Program-made: the position numbers and the translations under genes
NCBI RefSeq assembly: GCF_000499385.1
Contig: NW_013651676.1
Span: forward strand, 2,123 to 25,695
Source: Eimeria necatrix
Lineage: Eukaryota > Apicomplexa > Conoidasida > Eucoccidiorida > Eimeriidae
Reading direction: 5' to 3'
DNA: 23,573 nucleotides
The notes under the pieces: model-generated
Databases searched by the model: none
Seen by the model: only the letters and a program-made list of their open reading frames with translations
Told to the model about the DNA's origin: nothing
Part shown: piece after piece, positions 9,425 to 20,200 of the stretch
Layout of the letters: each line of letters begins with the position of its first letter
Numbering within the stretch: the stretch's first letter is position 1

Positions 9425-9607
9425 GGGCGAGTGCTGCTGCGCCTGCAACAGCAGCAGCATTCACGCTGCTGCTGGGGTTTGGCAGCAGCTCTTGCCGCAG
9501 CACAAGACCCAGAAGCCGCCGCAGCGCCTGAGTCACCAGTCTGCTGCTCCAGGCCAAAGAAATGAAAGACACAGGAACTCCGGACTGCAGCAAACGCAGC
9601 AGCGTCT

Positions 9608-9652
<45 letters not shown>

Positions 9653-9770
9653 GCAGCAGGGGAGAAGTGTGTCGCGGAAGCAGCGGCGAAGGAAGCTGCG
9701 AAGTAGTGCCGCGGCAGCAAAAGATGCAGCTGCAGCAGCAGCAGCATGAAACCAGCAGCAGCAGCATGAA

Positions 9771-9813
<43 letters not shown>

Positions 9814-9821
9814 CTGGACAG

Positions 9822-9854
<33 letters not shown>

Positions 9855-10411
9855 AGTGACGCGCCAACGCAGAAAATAAATGGAAAAGAGAAAAACAGAA
9901 GAAGCAGCAAAACAGCAAAAACAAAAACAACAAATGGATTTCAAAAAATAAAAATCAAAAAAGAAAAAAAGAAAATACAGAAAAAGAAAATAAGGAAATG
10001 TAATAATGAATTAAAAGACTGAAATGGTATTTTAAAAATAAATTACAAACAAATAAAAAACAAATAATAAATGAATAATAAATAACAAACAAATAATAAA
10101 CAAATAATAAATGAATAATATATAAACAATAAATAAACAATAAATAATATATAAATAATAAATAAATAATAAATAAATAATAAATAAATAACAAATAAAT
10201 AATAAATAAACAATAAGTAAATAATCAATAAACAATAAATAAATAACAAACAAATAAATAATAAACACAAGAGAAACAGAAACAAATAAAAAAGATCTAA
10301 AAGGAAATAAAGAAAAAAATAAAACAACAGAAAACAAAGCAAAATAAACAAACAAAATAAAAACCAGATTAATTAAAATAAACAAACAAATAAAACAAAT
10401 AAGTGAATAAG

Positions 10412-10458
<47 letters not shown>

Positions 10459-12061
10459 AATTAAAATTAAATTAAATTAAATTAAATTAAAAATAAATTT
10501 ACCTCAAGTGCTGCTGGCCGTGGCGTTTGAGTTGGACTTTTGGGAGAGAAAACCAAATTGTCAATATCGCCTGAAATCAAATAAATAAATAAATAATTTA
10601 ATTTAATTTAATTAATTTAATTTAATTAATTTAATTTAATTTAATTAATTTAATTTAATTTAATTAATTTAATTTAATTTAATTAATTTAATTTAATTGA
10701 TTTAATTTAATTAATTTAATTAATTTAATTTAATTTAACGAATTTAATTTAATTCATTTAAGTTATTTAATTTAATTTAGTTTAATTGAATTTAGTTTAA
10801 TCTAATTTAATTAATTTAATTTAGTTGATTTGATTTGATTTGATTTAATTAATTTGATTTAATTAATTTGATTTAATTTGATTTAATTTAATTTGATTTG
10901 TAAAAAGGAACTGAAAAGAAGATTTGAGAAGTGAAGGGATTTAAAAGTGAAGACAAAAAAGAATTAAATTAAATTAAATTAAAACTAAAATTTAATTTAA
11001 TTTAATTTAATTTAATTTAATTTAATTTAAATTGAATGAATTAGAAAGAAATCGAAAGAAATTTTAAGAATTAAATAAATAAAAGAAACAAAACAACGAA
11101 GTATATAAAAAGAAAGAAGAAGAATTAAATAAACGAAAAGAATTAAATAAATAAAAAGAGTTAAACAAACAAAAAGAAACAAATAAAAAGAATTTAAAAA
11201 AATAAAGAATTAAATAAAATAAATAAAAAGAATCAAATAAATAAAAAGAGTTAAATACATAAAAAGAATCAAATAAACCAAAATAAACAAAACAATTAAA
11301 ATAAAATAAATAAAATAAATAAAATAAATAAAATAAATAAAATAAATAAATAAAATAAATAAATTAATTAATTAATTAATTTAATTAAATAAAATAAATA
11401 AATAAAATAATTCGCTGACTATTTCGAATTCCCTTGAGGAGTTTTTTGGTGTTTTGCGTCGAAGCCATTTGCTGCTCATAATTGTCTATTGCATGCAGCA
11501 GCCCGGCCACGCAGCCCCCGAAGTGCTGCTGCTGCTGCTGCTGCTGCAGCTGCTGCTGCTGCTGCTGCTGCTGCTGCGGCTGCTGCTGCTGCTGCTGGTT
11601 GGGATGCTGCTGCTGCTGCGCGTGCTGGTCGCGCTGCTGCTGCTGCTGGTTCTGGTCGTGCTGCTGCTCCTGCTGCTGCTGGTTCTGCTGCTGCTGGTGC
11701 TGCTGCTGCTGGTTGTGATTGTGCTGCTGCTGCTGCTGCTGCTGCTGTTGCTGCAGGAAGCGGTTTATGACAGCAGCATAGCCGGAGCTGTAAACGCGGA
11801 CAGCCTCTGCTGCTGTGGCGTCGAAGGATGCTGTTGCTGCTGCTGCTGCTGCAGCGGCGGCGTCGGGGTCCGTTTCTGCTGCTGCTGCAGTTGCTGCTGC
11901 TGCAGCACGCGCAGCAGCAAACAAAGCGTCCGTGCTGTCCCCACAAGGGACCTGGGGGGCCCCCGGGGGCCCCTCTGGCAGCTTTTTGTAAAGAATAGTT
12001 CCATCCACATCTACAGCCACCAGCAGCAGCTGCTGCCAGATCCCCTGGGGGCCTGACACGA

Positions 12062-12100
<39 letters not shown>

Positions 12101-12128
12101 GGCCCCACGCAGCCGCTGCAGCAGCCGG

Positions 12129-12159
<31 letters not shown>

Positions 12160-12578
12160 GCAGGCGGCGCTGCTGCAGACCCAGTCCCCATGGGCCCCTC
12201 TCCGGGTGCAGAGAAGCCGGGGAGAGCTGTCTGTACACCTGAAGGAGCTGGCTGTACACCTGAAGGAGCTGCCTGTACACCTGAAGGCGCTGCTGCTGCC
12301 TGTACACCCGAGGCAAAACCCCACACAGACAGACCTGCTGCTGCTGCTGCTGGGGGGCCCCCCAAAGAGTGTCTTTTTAAGTTGGGCTCATTGCCGGGGG
12401 CAGCAGCGGGAGGGCTGTAGGCGGCGGCTTGCTGCTGCTGCGGCACTGGAGCGCTGCTGCTGCTGCTGCTGCGGTTGCTGCTGCTGTCATGCTGAGCTTG
12501 CGTCGTAATTGCGCACTGCAGCAGCTGCATGCACACCAAGGCACACAGCAGCAGCAGCTGCTGCTGCTGCCGCGCCAT
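7989..12578 (-). CDS. HAD-superfamily phosphatase, TH2-like (thiamine phosphate phosphatase-like), six exons
   Basis: Exons on the minus strand: 12578-11420, 10570-10503, 9605-9260, 9028-8803, 8529-8460 and 8351-7989; phases 1, 0, 1, 2 and 0 match at all five joins, giving about 743 residues. ATG 12578 is the first after an in-frame TGA 24 bp upstream, and opens a signal-peptide-like MARQQQQLLLLCALVCMQLL. All four HAD motifs are present in order: DVDGT (D190, D192), FIS (S425), the FSDK lysine (K537) and IGDSDGD (599-603). HEAD-to-tail similarity to the HAD domain of plant TH2 is seen around YSSGYAAVINRFL, LLKGI, DANELEVDEHGVTTGELIR, LLHADIAILIGSVSSLK and the C-terminal SWEEIYTLFFGAW; that comparison is from memory. 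Plant TH2 also has a TenA domain, absent here. HAD membership is firm; thiamine phosphate as substrate is inferred. Long Gln and Ala runs are inserted between conserved blocks. Confidence 0.8.
8102..8152 (+). repeat. Perfect (CTG)17, translated as poly-Ala
   Basis: Seventeen perfect CTG copies on the plus strand are read on the minus strand as GCA, giving 16 alanines in the last exon of the HAD phosphatase. They lie between KKEAYPT and EKTIFQTDSWEE. The last exon is open from the acceptor at 8352 to the stop, so no splice is needed around the tract. Confidence 0.85.
8530..8802 (-). repeat. Intron 4 of the HAD gene: CAG/CTG tract
   Basis: The intron runs from GTAAAT at 8802 to TTTGTGCAG at 8530 on the minus strand. 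Almost all of it is CAG on the plus strand, with CAA, CGG and AAA interruptions. The donor overlaps the last codon of the IGDS motif; the next exon supplies the base completing Ser600 and then DGD, so the HAD catalytic loop is interrupted by this microsatellite. Confidence 0.8.
9029..9259 (-). repeat. Intron 3 of the HAD gene: telomere-type repeat
   Basis: On the minus strand the intron begins GTGAGGGTTTAGGG and ends TGCTGTGGGCAG. Between them are two long runs of TTTAGGG (plus-strand AAACCCT at 9180-9256 and about 9047-9112) with about 65 bp of other sequence in the middle. The split codon G|GC gives the Gly of VTTGELIR, which sits inside a conserved HAD segment, so the join is supported by family similarity as well as by phase. 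Confidence 0.85.
9606..10502 (-). repeat. Intron 2 of the HAD gene: A/T low complexity and CAG
   Basis: About 600 bp of (AAATAA)n-like sequence (9890-10500) follow about 280 bp of CAG/CTG-rich DNA. On the coding strand the intron starts GTAAAT, is strongly T-rich, and ends in a (CTG)nCAG acceptor at 9606. Open frames inside the CAG part are not supported as coding because they do not match the HAD frame. Confidence 0.75.
10571..11419 (-). repeat. Intron 1 of the HAD gene: (TTTAA)n/(AATTAAATT)n satellite
   Basis: The stretch is nearly pure A+T, with long runs of TTTAATTTAA at 10590-10900 and 10970-11030 and AAATAA-type runs at 11040-11410. The donor A|GTCAGC at 11419 is not a strong consensus; the acceptor GATTTCAG at 10571 is good. 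It joins phase 1 to phase 1 and completes a Ser codon. Confidence 0.75.
12231..12325 (-). repeat. 21-bp tandem repeat coding PSGVQ units in the HAD protein
   Basis: CTGTACACCTGAAGG starts at 12231, 12252 and 12273 (period 21), with a degenerate fourth copy at 12300 after a CTG insertion. On the minus strand this is read as SGVQ repeats separated by Ala/Pro in the N-terminal, non-catalytic region of the HAD phosphatase, between the signal-like segment and the first HAD motif. Confidence 0.85.
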
Positions 12579-13088
12579 CTCAGCGGCTGCGGCTCGTCAG
12601 CTGTGGGGCCCCGACGCCAAGCTTGCTGCTGCTGCTGCCTTCTGCTGCTTCTCCCCAAACCTTTTCAAAATAAAAAGCATTTAAGTCAAAATTTTGATCT
12701 TTGCAAAACAAAAAAGCGTCTGAAGGCCGCTGACGCTGCCCCCCGATCGTCCTTCGCTCGAGCCACCAGCCGCAGCAGCAGCAGCAGCAGCAGCACCAGC
12801 AGCAGCAGCAGCCGCAGCCGCAGCCGCAGCAGCAGCAGCAGCACGATCGGAGACTGCGAGAAAGACTTGGCCAGGGGGCTTGCCTCTTTTGCTGCAGCTG
12901 GCTAGGGGCCTCTTTGGAGTTTTTCGGGGTTTTACCCCTCGCCCAAGAATACCATTTAAAGACAATATCCAAAAAGATCCACTGAGGCCTTAATTTGCTG
13001 CTAGCAGCAGTTGACTCGGCCTCTGGAGACAAGCCCGAAGCAAGCAGGAAGCAAGCTGCTGCCCAGCTGCTCCGCCCCCCGCTGCTGC

Positions 13089-13146
<58 letters not shown>

Positions 13147-13276
13147 TCGCCCACAAAATCGACGCCTGAGCGGCTGCGAGCGTTCGCTGGGGCTGGGGCC
13201 TCAAAGGGCTCCCGCTGCAGCAGTGAGGTCCCCCTAGGCAGCAGAAAGAAGAGCGGGGGGGCCCCAAAGCTGCAGC

Positions 13277-13320
<44 letters not shown>

Positions 13321-13580
13321 CCCGCAGCAGGTATCTGGGCAGGCAGCAGGGACCTCTGCGCCTCCCGCTGGCAGCAGCGGCTGGAGCAAAGCAGCAGCAA
13401 AAGGGGGCTTCAAGTGCTGCACTGCCTGTCTGCTGCTTTGCTGCTGCCAAGCAGCCCCTGGGGCAGCCGGGGCCTTTTTTGCTGCTTCATCATCTGCGAA
13501 AAAGAGCTGCAGCACGAGCCCAGTCCCGTGTCTCTTGCTGCAGCAACTTTGAAAGAAGCTGCTGAATCTGCCACCTTTAA

Positions 13581-13657
13581 AGACACTTGAATAAGCAGCA
13601 CTTGAGCTGTAGAGACACTTGAATAAGCAGCACTTGAGCTGTAGAGACACTTGAATT
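13581..13657. repeat. 32-bp tandem repeat, 2.4 copies
   Basis: Units starting AGACACTTGAATAAGCAGCA occur at 13581 and 13613, and a third begins at 13645 but diverges after AGACACTTGAAT. The copies are nearly identical, suggesting recent origin. Confidence 0.9.
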
Positions 13658-13808
13658 GGCAGCAGCATGGGCTTAGCCTCGGCCTGGCGCTGCAGCTGCT
13701 TCGGCCTAAAAGGCCTTAATGCAACGAGCCTGTTTCCTCTCCCTGCTGCTGCAGCTGCTGCAGCTAGAAAGGGGGCTGCTGCTGCTGCAGCAAGGAGGGG
13801 GCGCCTGC

Positions 13809-13921
13809 TGCTGCAGCTAGAAAGGGGCCTCTGCTGCTGCAGCGAGTAGAGGGCCCCTGCTGCTGCAGCTAGAAAGGGGCCTCTGCTGCTGCGGCGAGTA
13901 GAGGGCCCCTGCTGCTGCAGC
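13809..13921. repeat. 52-bp tandem repeat, about two copies
   Basis: A unit containing GCAGCTAGAAAGGGGCCTCT, a CTG/CGG run and GCGAGTAGAGGGCCCCT is repeated with a period of 52 bp (GCAGCT at 13813 and 13865). A related but shorter form precedes it from about 13755. It is bounded by CTG runs. Confidence 0.85.
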
Positions 13922-14145
13922 TAGGACGTGTCCCCTGCAGCTGCCGGATGATTCAGTGGGGCCCTGAGGGGCCCTGCTGCTCCCATCTTCTGGCAAATTC
14001 GAGCGCAGCAGCAGCAGCTATCTTGCCTCTGTGGCACCCCAGCTCTTGCGAGCTGCTGCTGTGTGTGTCAGCTAGCTGCTGCTGCAGCAGTGGCAGTTTT
14101 GTGCTTCTCTTTTCGCTGATTTGAGCAGCCACCTGTTCTCCAGCC

Positions 14146-14182
14146 CTAAGCCCTAAACACTAAACCCTAAACCCTAAACTTT
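14146..14182. repeat. Short degenerate AAACCCT block
   Basis: Four to five AAACCCT-like units (CCCTAAGCCCTAAACACTAA and two clean units) mark the right end of the repeat-rich part. The next 6 kb contain no further telomere-type repeat. Confidence 0.85.
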
Positions 14183-17062
14183 TAACACTAGCTGGAACTA
14201 GGATTTGCAGGGAAATGAATCAGGCATGAATACTGGAATAAGAAGACAGGAAAATAGCCGCCAGTAGCCAACTAAAGTTCAGCTTTGGGTCCCCACAGTC
14301 AACTGGAGGCTCTTTACAGCTTCCACTGGAGGCCCCAAAGGGCCTTTTTCTCGTTGAACCCTGGGCTCTTTAGCATTTATTCGAAAATGGACTAAGTGCA
14401 AAGTCTAGAGCACTTACTATCTAGGGGGACATGCGGAAAAAAAACCTCTTTGAGGGTTTTGGGACCCCCACTGCGGGAGCTGCACTACAAAGGCCCTGTG
14501 CTGCAGCTCTGAGGCATCTTTTCCTTTTCTTCTAAAATGTATTTTCGAGGATCGGCCTCAAGTTAGCAATTCAGTTGACTCAGTAAGAGAACAAAATGGA
14601 CAGCGAGAGGGTTGGGCTGCCTGTGGAGCCCACAAGCTTCCTGGGGAAAGCTTAAAACAGCAATTTGCAGTGCAGCAGCCCCAAAAGAAAAAGGCAAAAG
14701 CCATTTTGGCTAGCTGCGGCTCTAAGAGCTGGCGGCTCCCGGCATCCCCGCTCCCGTAGTGAATAGGGAATAGAAGGAGAAGTCGCTCCCCTGCAAAGAA
14801 GCTTCTCTGCTGCTTCTCTTCGCTAATTCCTCAATCTCGTTTTGAGGGAACAAGAGCCAGCGGGGGACTGCAGCGCTTCTGGCTATTAGGGCTCCCAGTA
14901 CTCTACAGCGCGAGGGCCATTTCTTCTTCGCATGGGTCCCTTAGGTGCTTCTCTGTCCCTGGTTCTTAGCCACTACTGCCAAAGCCAAGCACAGTAGCCT
15001 GCGAGGCTAAGCTGCTGAAATATTTAGTTGATGAAAGACCGTGAGAGCTCTCCAAGCCCAAAGCCCTTCTTCCATGCCTCCAAATTGCCCCAATCTGCCC
15101 TGGAAAAAATTGGCTTCCCAAGACCTGAGGAGAAGATAAGTGCGTTCCCAATGTGAAATCGTATCTTGAGATTTCTGGGGCTAAACTGGCCAGAGCATAG
15201 CCGCCAAGATATGTAACAGCGCCCTTGGCGCTATTCTGTATTCTTACAGTTTTGGCCGCCAACTGGGGCTTGAGCTTAGAAGCACACAAAGAGCTCCCAC
15301 CATTTGCCCTAGCAGCTTCTGGGGCCCTTATAATGAGCCTAGCCCAGCCATAGTTGTAACGCGAGACACTACGGGGTCTTTATTATGGGCTAGATACTCC
15401 CAGCCGCAAATACCAGTTTTGGAGTTTAAAAAAATTGCTGACTCTGAATGCCACTCTTACACTGTTTCCCTTTTCGATACAAAGGTTCGTGCACATCTAA
15501 TAAGGTCAAAGACGCCCAAATAGACACTGCAAAGCAAAGCTCCCAATTCTCACTTTATTCGCTTCTACCCGAGGCTTTGGATGTCCCTCGGTAACCTGCA
15601 TGCTGTGGCGGTGGCACAGCTAGCCCCAATCTCTGGCCTTCCAACAAAACAGCCTGGGCTATTTACCCTGCAAGAGCCGGATTTTTCTAGCTACAAATTT
15701 TTTAACAATGTTTTATGTGAGGAATAATAAACGTCATCACGTTGTGGAGTTGTAGTGATGCCACATTGCAGTGCTACGCACTACACTGAGCGTCGCAAGC
15801 CGACCTCAATAATATCACAAACGCTTAACGAATCCTTCACATAACATGTGCAGGGACAAGCTCTTGTAGCCCCCAAAAGGCAAGAATAGTCACAAATGGC
15901 AGAGATAAGCAGCAGCAAGAAGATCCCACAGCAGCAGCAACAAGTGCATCGACAGCACTGTGGCTCGTCGTTAGACCCGTTGGCGAATCTCAAGAAGCAG
16001 CAGAAGGAATAAGCATTTTTAAATTCTAAAACAGACCCTTTAAGCAGTTCAAGCTCTCCGTTTCAAGAGCTAATCAACGGAAACCGGTATTGCTCTACAG
16101 CAAGAAATTCATACTGCACTCCAGGCGGCACGAACTAGCCCATGCATAGATATCCCAACTCTCCATATAGATACACATTCACCTATTTGCAGCCAGAACA
16201 ATACATTCGCCTTCAATGAAAAATAAATTTACAAGTGATGTTCTTTTATTATTCCGCAGTAGCTGCTGCTCCCATATGATATGCTTTTCACCGTCGAATG
16301 CCTGCCCCCCCGAAACCAGATGTCCTAACTTATCTCTGTAGAGGGCCTCAGGCCTAGTTTGTTACTTGTACCAGGTTAGTTTAGTTAATAAGGCTATATT
16401 AATATATATTAAGCATTTCAGCCTCTCGAGATTATTTCTGCGCGATTTCGTAGTGCTGAAAACTGCAAATGCCTTCTTGTTCCCCATGACTTCATGTGTT
16501 CTTTATGAAGTCTTCTCTCGCCTCCTTCTGACTTCTTATTTTACTAACTTCCCGTAGTTTCCCCACTTCGTCTCCAAGCTGGCCTTTATCACCATCGTGG
16601 CGAAAATAGAGTCCGTCAGCACAGCCTTGAGCAATGTCTGCTATGTGGGTTCCCAGCCGTGTTTTTTTCTGTTATTTGCATCTGCGAGATGTTGGCCACA
16701 GCTGCCTCCTGGTGGCCATTATAGGGTGCACTTCAGTTTTTAATTTGCCGATTTTGCAACTGCCAGACGTCCCTCATGTTACTCTTCTATCCTTGCGATC
16801 TTTCTTATTTAGGTTCACCCCTGCAAACGCTATTTGCAGCATTGGTAGCATCTTAGTCAACTTCCCATTCATGCAAGTTCTACCCTTTTTACTTCTTATC
16901 CAGGTCCATATTTGACCATTCTAATCTCCCCACTGCTGGCCTCTTCGCATGCAGCAAACTGCACGTCACACATGCGAGCACTTCCTCTCTCTGTCTTTGA
17001 GGGCCAGCAACTCCTTCCTAAAAGTGGAAATATTAGCTTCGCAGCAGCTCCTCGATAAGCCC

Positions 17063-17090
17063 TTTATATTTGGTCCTTTATATTTGGTCC
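17063..17090. repeat. 14-bp tandem duplication
   Basis: TTTATATTTGGTCC is present twice head to tail (17063-17076 and 17077-17090). It is a local duplication inside the repeat-poor segment. Confidence 0.9.
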
Positions 17091-17128
17091 TGCAGTGCCC
17101 TCTGGATTGTTTAGGGATGGGGCGGAGA

Positions 17129-17249
17129 TGTACAGCCGTTTCTTCTACCAACTTCTACATTCCTGTCCTCCTGCCTGTTGAAGGCCTCCTCTGGAGGGAG
17201 GAGAAGTGTAGCCGTTTCTTCCACCAACTTCTGCACTCCTGTCCTCCAG
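17129..17249. repeat. Diverged direct repeat of about 43 bp, period 76
   Basis: GCCGTTTCTTCTACCAACTT at 17135 recurs as GCCGTTTCTTCCACCAACTT at 17211, and both continue into CTRCAYTCCTGTCCTCC. The copies differ at several bases, so the duplication is old. Confidence 0.85.
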
Positions 17250-20200
17250 CGAGTCATTTCGAGTTAATGCTTTCCGAGGTTGTTTTGTTCTTAATTTTTG
17301 CTGGCTGTTTGCACTATATACAGTCGGAGGAGGCTTGCAGCCTCTCAGTTCCATGCTCAGCCAAACAACCGAATCCCAGAAAGATGTTATTAACAGCAAA
17401 GTTCCCACTAGAAGGTTCCTATTGACACTTCCACACCACACAGAGAGTTCCGTCAATGTGGGTTTAAGTTCATTTGCTCTCCATTAGCTGCTATGAAAAG
17501 TAGTACGTCTTCTGCAAAAGACGCATCCGCAGTGCTTGCTGCTAAACAGAACTAACAAAACTTCGTTGCGCCCCGCTACCAAGAATCCCTTCAAACTTAT
17601 CTTGTAGCTCCTCAAAAATGAGAACTAGTGTTATACCTACACTAAACAGAATCCCTTGTGTCAGGGACACCTTGTCTGTGACCAACTGCTCTCGCCGCCA
17701 CTCCGGGATGACCTCAGTTTCCTCAGCGTTAATACTATCGCTCACTGAATACCATCTTTTCACCAGAAGCAGGGTCCCTCAGACCCGCACTTTCACTAAA
17801 TCCATGCCTGTTCTCTGGGTGAAAGTCAGCTTCTTTAGCATCTATACACAACACAATCACGTGCAGCCTCTATTTGATAGACTTCACCTCGCGTTTGCTG
17901 TAGCAGCTTCTGCTTCCAGCTGCGGGACGCCTCGGTGGGAATTTATCTTCCCAAAAAAATAATTCTTTTGCCCAGAAGCCCTTTCTCCAAGTTTTTGCAA
18001 CTGCAAAGCTCCGTCCCCTTTAAATCTCAGGCTTGGCCACTAAACTCTGCTGCTGTGTCTTCCCTTCTGGAAGCCTATGCATGCACTTAGCATGCATTTC
18101 GCCTTTTTTTGCACTTTTATCGCTGCGCTGCAGCGCATTTTTCAACGCAAAAGGCCGCATATTCACACTGCAGCAAAACTGCTTCCTGGCTGGTACTGCT
18201 AAGTGGGGAAATCTTTGGCAAGATGTTCTTTGCCCTTACAATCAAAAGACATCGGGCCGAGTACCTCATGTCTCGAGATCCATTGCTCAATACCCTGGGG
18301 CTTTTTGCTTTTTAAAAATGTGTCTCTAGCTGAATTACTCCCTGGCCCAGATTAATATAAAGCCCTTTGTTTTTCTTCTGCCACATCTCTGTATGGGTGG
18401 CCCATGAGCCTCCCACACCGCAAGTTCCACCATTTCTCTCGAGTTTCTGAGAGAGATTGCAGCACCTTTAGTCAAAGCTTTTTATAGTTCGAGAGAAAAG
18501 CTGCCCACGAAAAATTCCAGCAGCTCTTCTGCAGACAAGTCTGCTCCTTGTGCTTCGATCTTCTCAAAGTTGAAGAAGTAGTCTTAGTAGTTTCCTCGCC
18601 AAGGACTAAGCGGCGATTTGACGGATTAATGCAACCCAATCTAATTTACAAAAACGTCGCGCCACATTACTTTTTAGATGCGGCTAGTTTATTAATTCTT
18701 TGCCCGTTTCTTCAAGAAATTTCCGGGAGTAATGCTTTACCACTACTCCTCTATTTCCCTAACAACGTTGCTCGGCTGCCAGTTGTGTAAACCTAGTCAC
18801 TACAAATTGCAGGAAACTCTGCATGCTGTCTTTTTTTCGTTCTTTATTGGCTTAAAGACTATTTTTGCATTTTTCCACATTTATTTGAGCCTTAAAGTCC
18901 CTTAGCTACCCCTTGCTTCAACCGAGCCTGATCCCAATTTTAATTCTACCGGGATGCCGGGCTGGAGCCCAGGTTTGGATTTTTGCCTTTTGAGGAACAG
19001 CTCCTGTGGAATTGTGTCCAAGTCTTGAATATCTGCGATAAGTAATGAAGGAATATTTGTTTTACGTCCTTCAATAAGTTCACATACACTGAACATACTG
19101 CGGAAGTCTGCGTCATGCTCGCCTATTGGTTTGTTTTTGCAGGTGTTTGACTAGTCATTTCCTGTCTTGTGCAAAAATATAGGTCGTTTTGCTCATTTGC
19201 GCTATGTGCTCTTCTGCGAGAGGTTTTTTAGGAGGACAGAATTATACAATAACAACGAGAACAGCCACTAAACTGCAGCGAGCTTGGCTCAGCTTAGTGC
19301 GTAAGCGGATATTCTAACTGTCAGCAAATATACACACTAAGCCATTTCCATCCAGAAGACTAAATTAGCTCTTAATGGGAAATATAACCCCTTAAAAATG
19401 TTCTGTTATTGCTCTGGAGTGGCTGTTGGTGCCACAATTTGCCTGAGTCATCGCCAGCTGCTCCGCTGACAGTGCCAGCCCCATTTCTTGGCCTTTCTGC
19501 AGTTCGGCTTGGGCTTATTCTGCTCTTGGAAGCCCTTGAAGCCCAATTTCTGTAGCTAATTCGTCGCTAATTAGGCTTTAAAACTGTAATACTAAGGGCT
19601 GCAAGTTTTTGAGGCTGCGTGAGCGCAGCATTGTAGAGCCACACGGAAGAGGCAAGCGGCGTCCGATTTCGCCAGCGGGAATGAAAGGGAACAATAAAGA
19701 GTCTTTGGGGCTTTGCTGCCCCGCGGAGATCAAAAAAAGTTTGCTTTTTTGTAGAGGAAGCGCAAAAGGGCGAAAAATAAATTTTGGGTGGAACGTCGCT
19801 GACCGTAGCGAAGTGTGTACGCGCGGGAGGGGCAAAGAGTGGCGAATGTTTGCGAAGAAATGGAATTGCGAACTTTGGCGCTGCTGCTGGTTGTGTTTGG
19901 AGACAAGTTTTCGGAAAAGTTCTGCCTAAATAGAAGAGCCTGTGAGGTTAGGCGGACAGCTGGGGAGGGGGCTGCAGGCCAGGGCCTCGGCCAGGAAGGC
20001 AAAAAGGCGAAAGGCAGCGAAAGTGGGAGTTGGCGAAAAACATTAGGGGGTTTGCTTAGTAGTTGAAGCTCTATCTGGGGCTTCGAAGGGCCTCAGGGAG
20101 GGCAGAAGGGCACTAAAAAATCTAAAAAGGGTTTATTCGGAAAGCAATTCGAACTAAGAATTTGAGTTTTGCAGACTAAGGGGAGAAACTGCAGTCTGGG

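Larger units (their letters stand above)
12579..14145. other. CAG-rich region with protein-like fragments but no settled gene
   Basis: Long CAG/CTG tracts lie at about 12776-12841, 13080-13141 and 13277-13318. Protein-like pieces are present on both strands: minus KLRPQWIFLDIVFKWYSWAR (about 12930-12995), minus RTLAAAQASILWAKEQQ (about 13135-13185), minus LQLFFADDEAAKKAPAAPG (about 13450-13515), and plus ELQHEPSPVSLAAATLKEAA (about 13504-13565). The last two overlap on opposite strands, so at least one is chance. I could not assemble a phase-consistent model, and this may hold a gene I have missed. Confidence 0.35.

Noticed and set aside
9256..9944. Long minus-strand frames rich in Leu, Cys or Ala above 9605
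   Set aside because: Only the part below 9605 in one frame fits the HAD gene. The rest is CTG-rich intron with no match in frame or content.
9955..10385. Minus-strand Ile/Leu/Tyr-rich frames resembling membrane proteins
   Set aside because: They are produced by the AAATAA low-complexity repeat and lie in an intron.
11454..12056. Plus-strand Leu-rich frame of 200 codons
   Set aside because: It is antisense to the Gln-rich part of HAD exon 1; poly-Leu is the shadow of CAG read from the other strand.
300..14182. Internal TTTAGGG blocks as chromosome ends
   Set aside because: They are short, internal, in both orientations and flanked by exons, so they are not a telomere of this sequence.
16949..17425. 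158-codon plus-strand frame in the repeat-poor segment
   Set aside because: No motif, contains a duplicated 76-bp-period segment, and has no supporting neighbours; chance openness is as likely.
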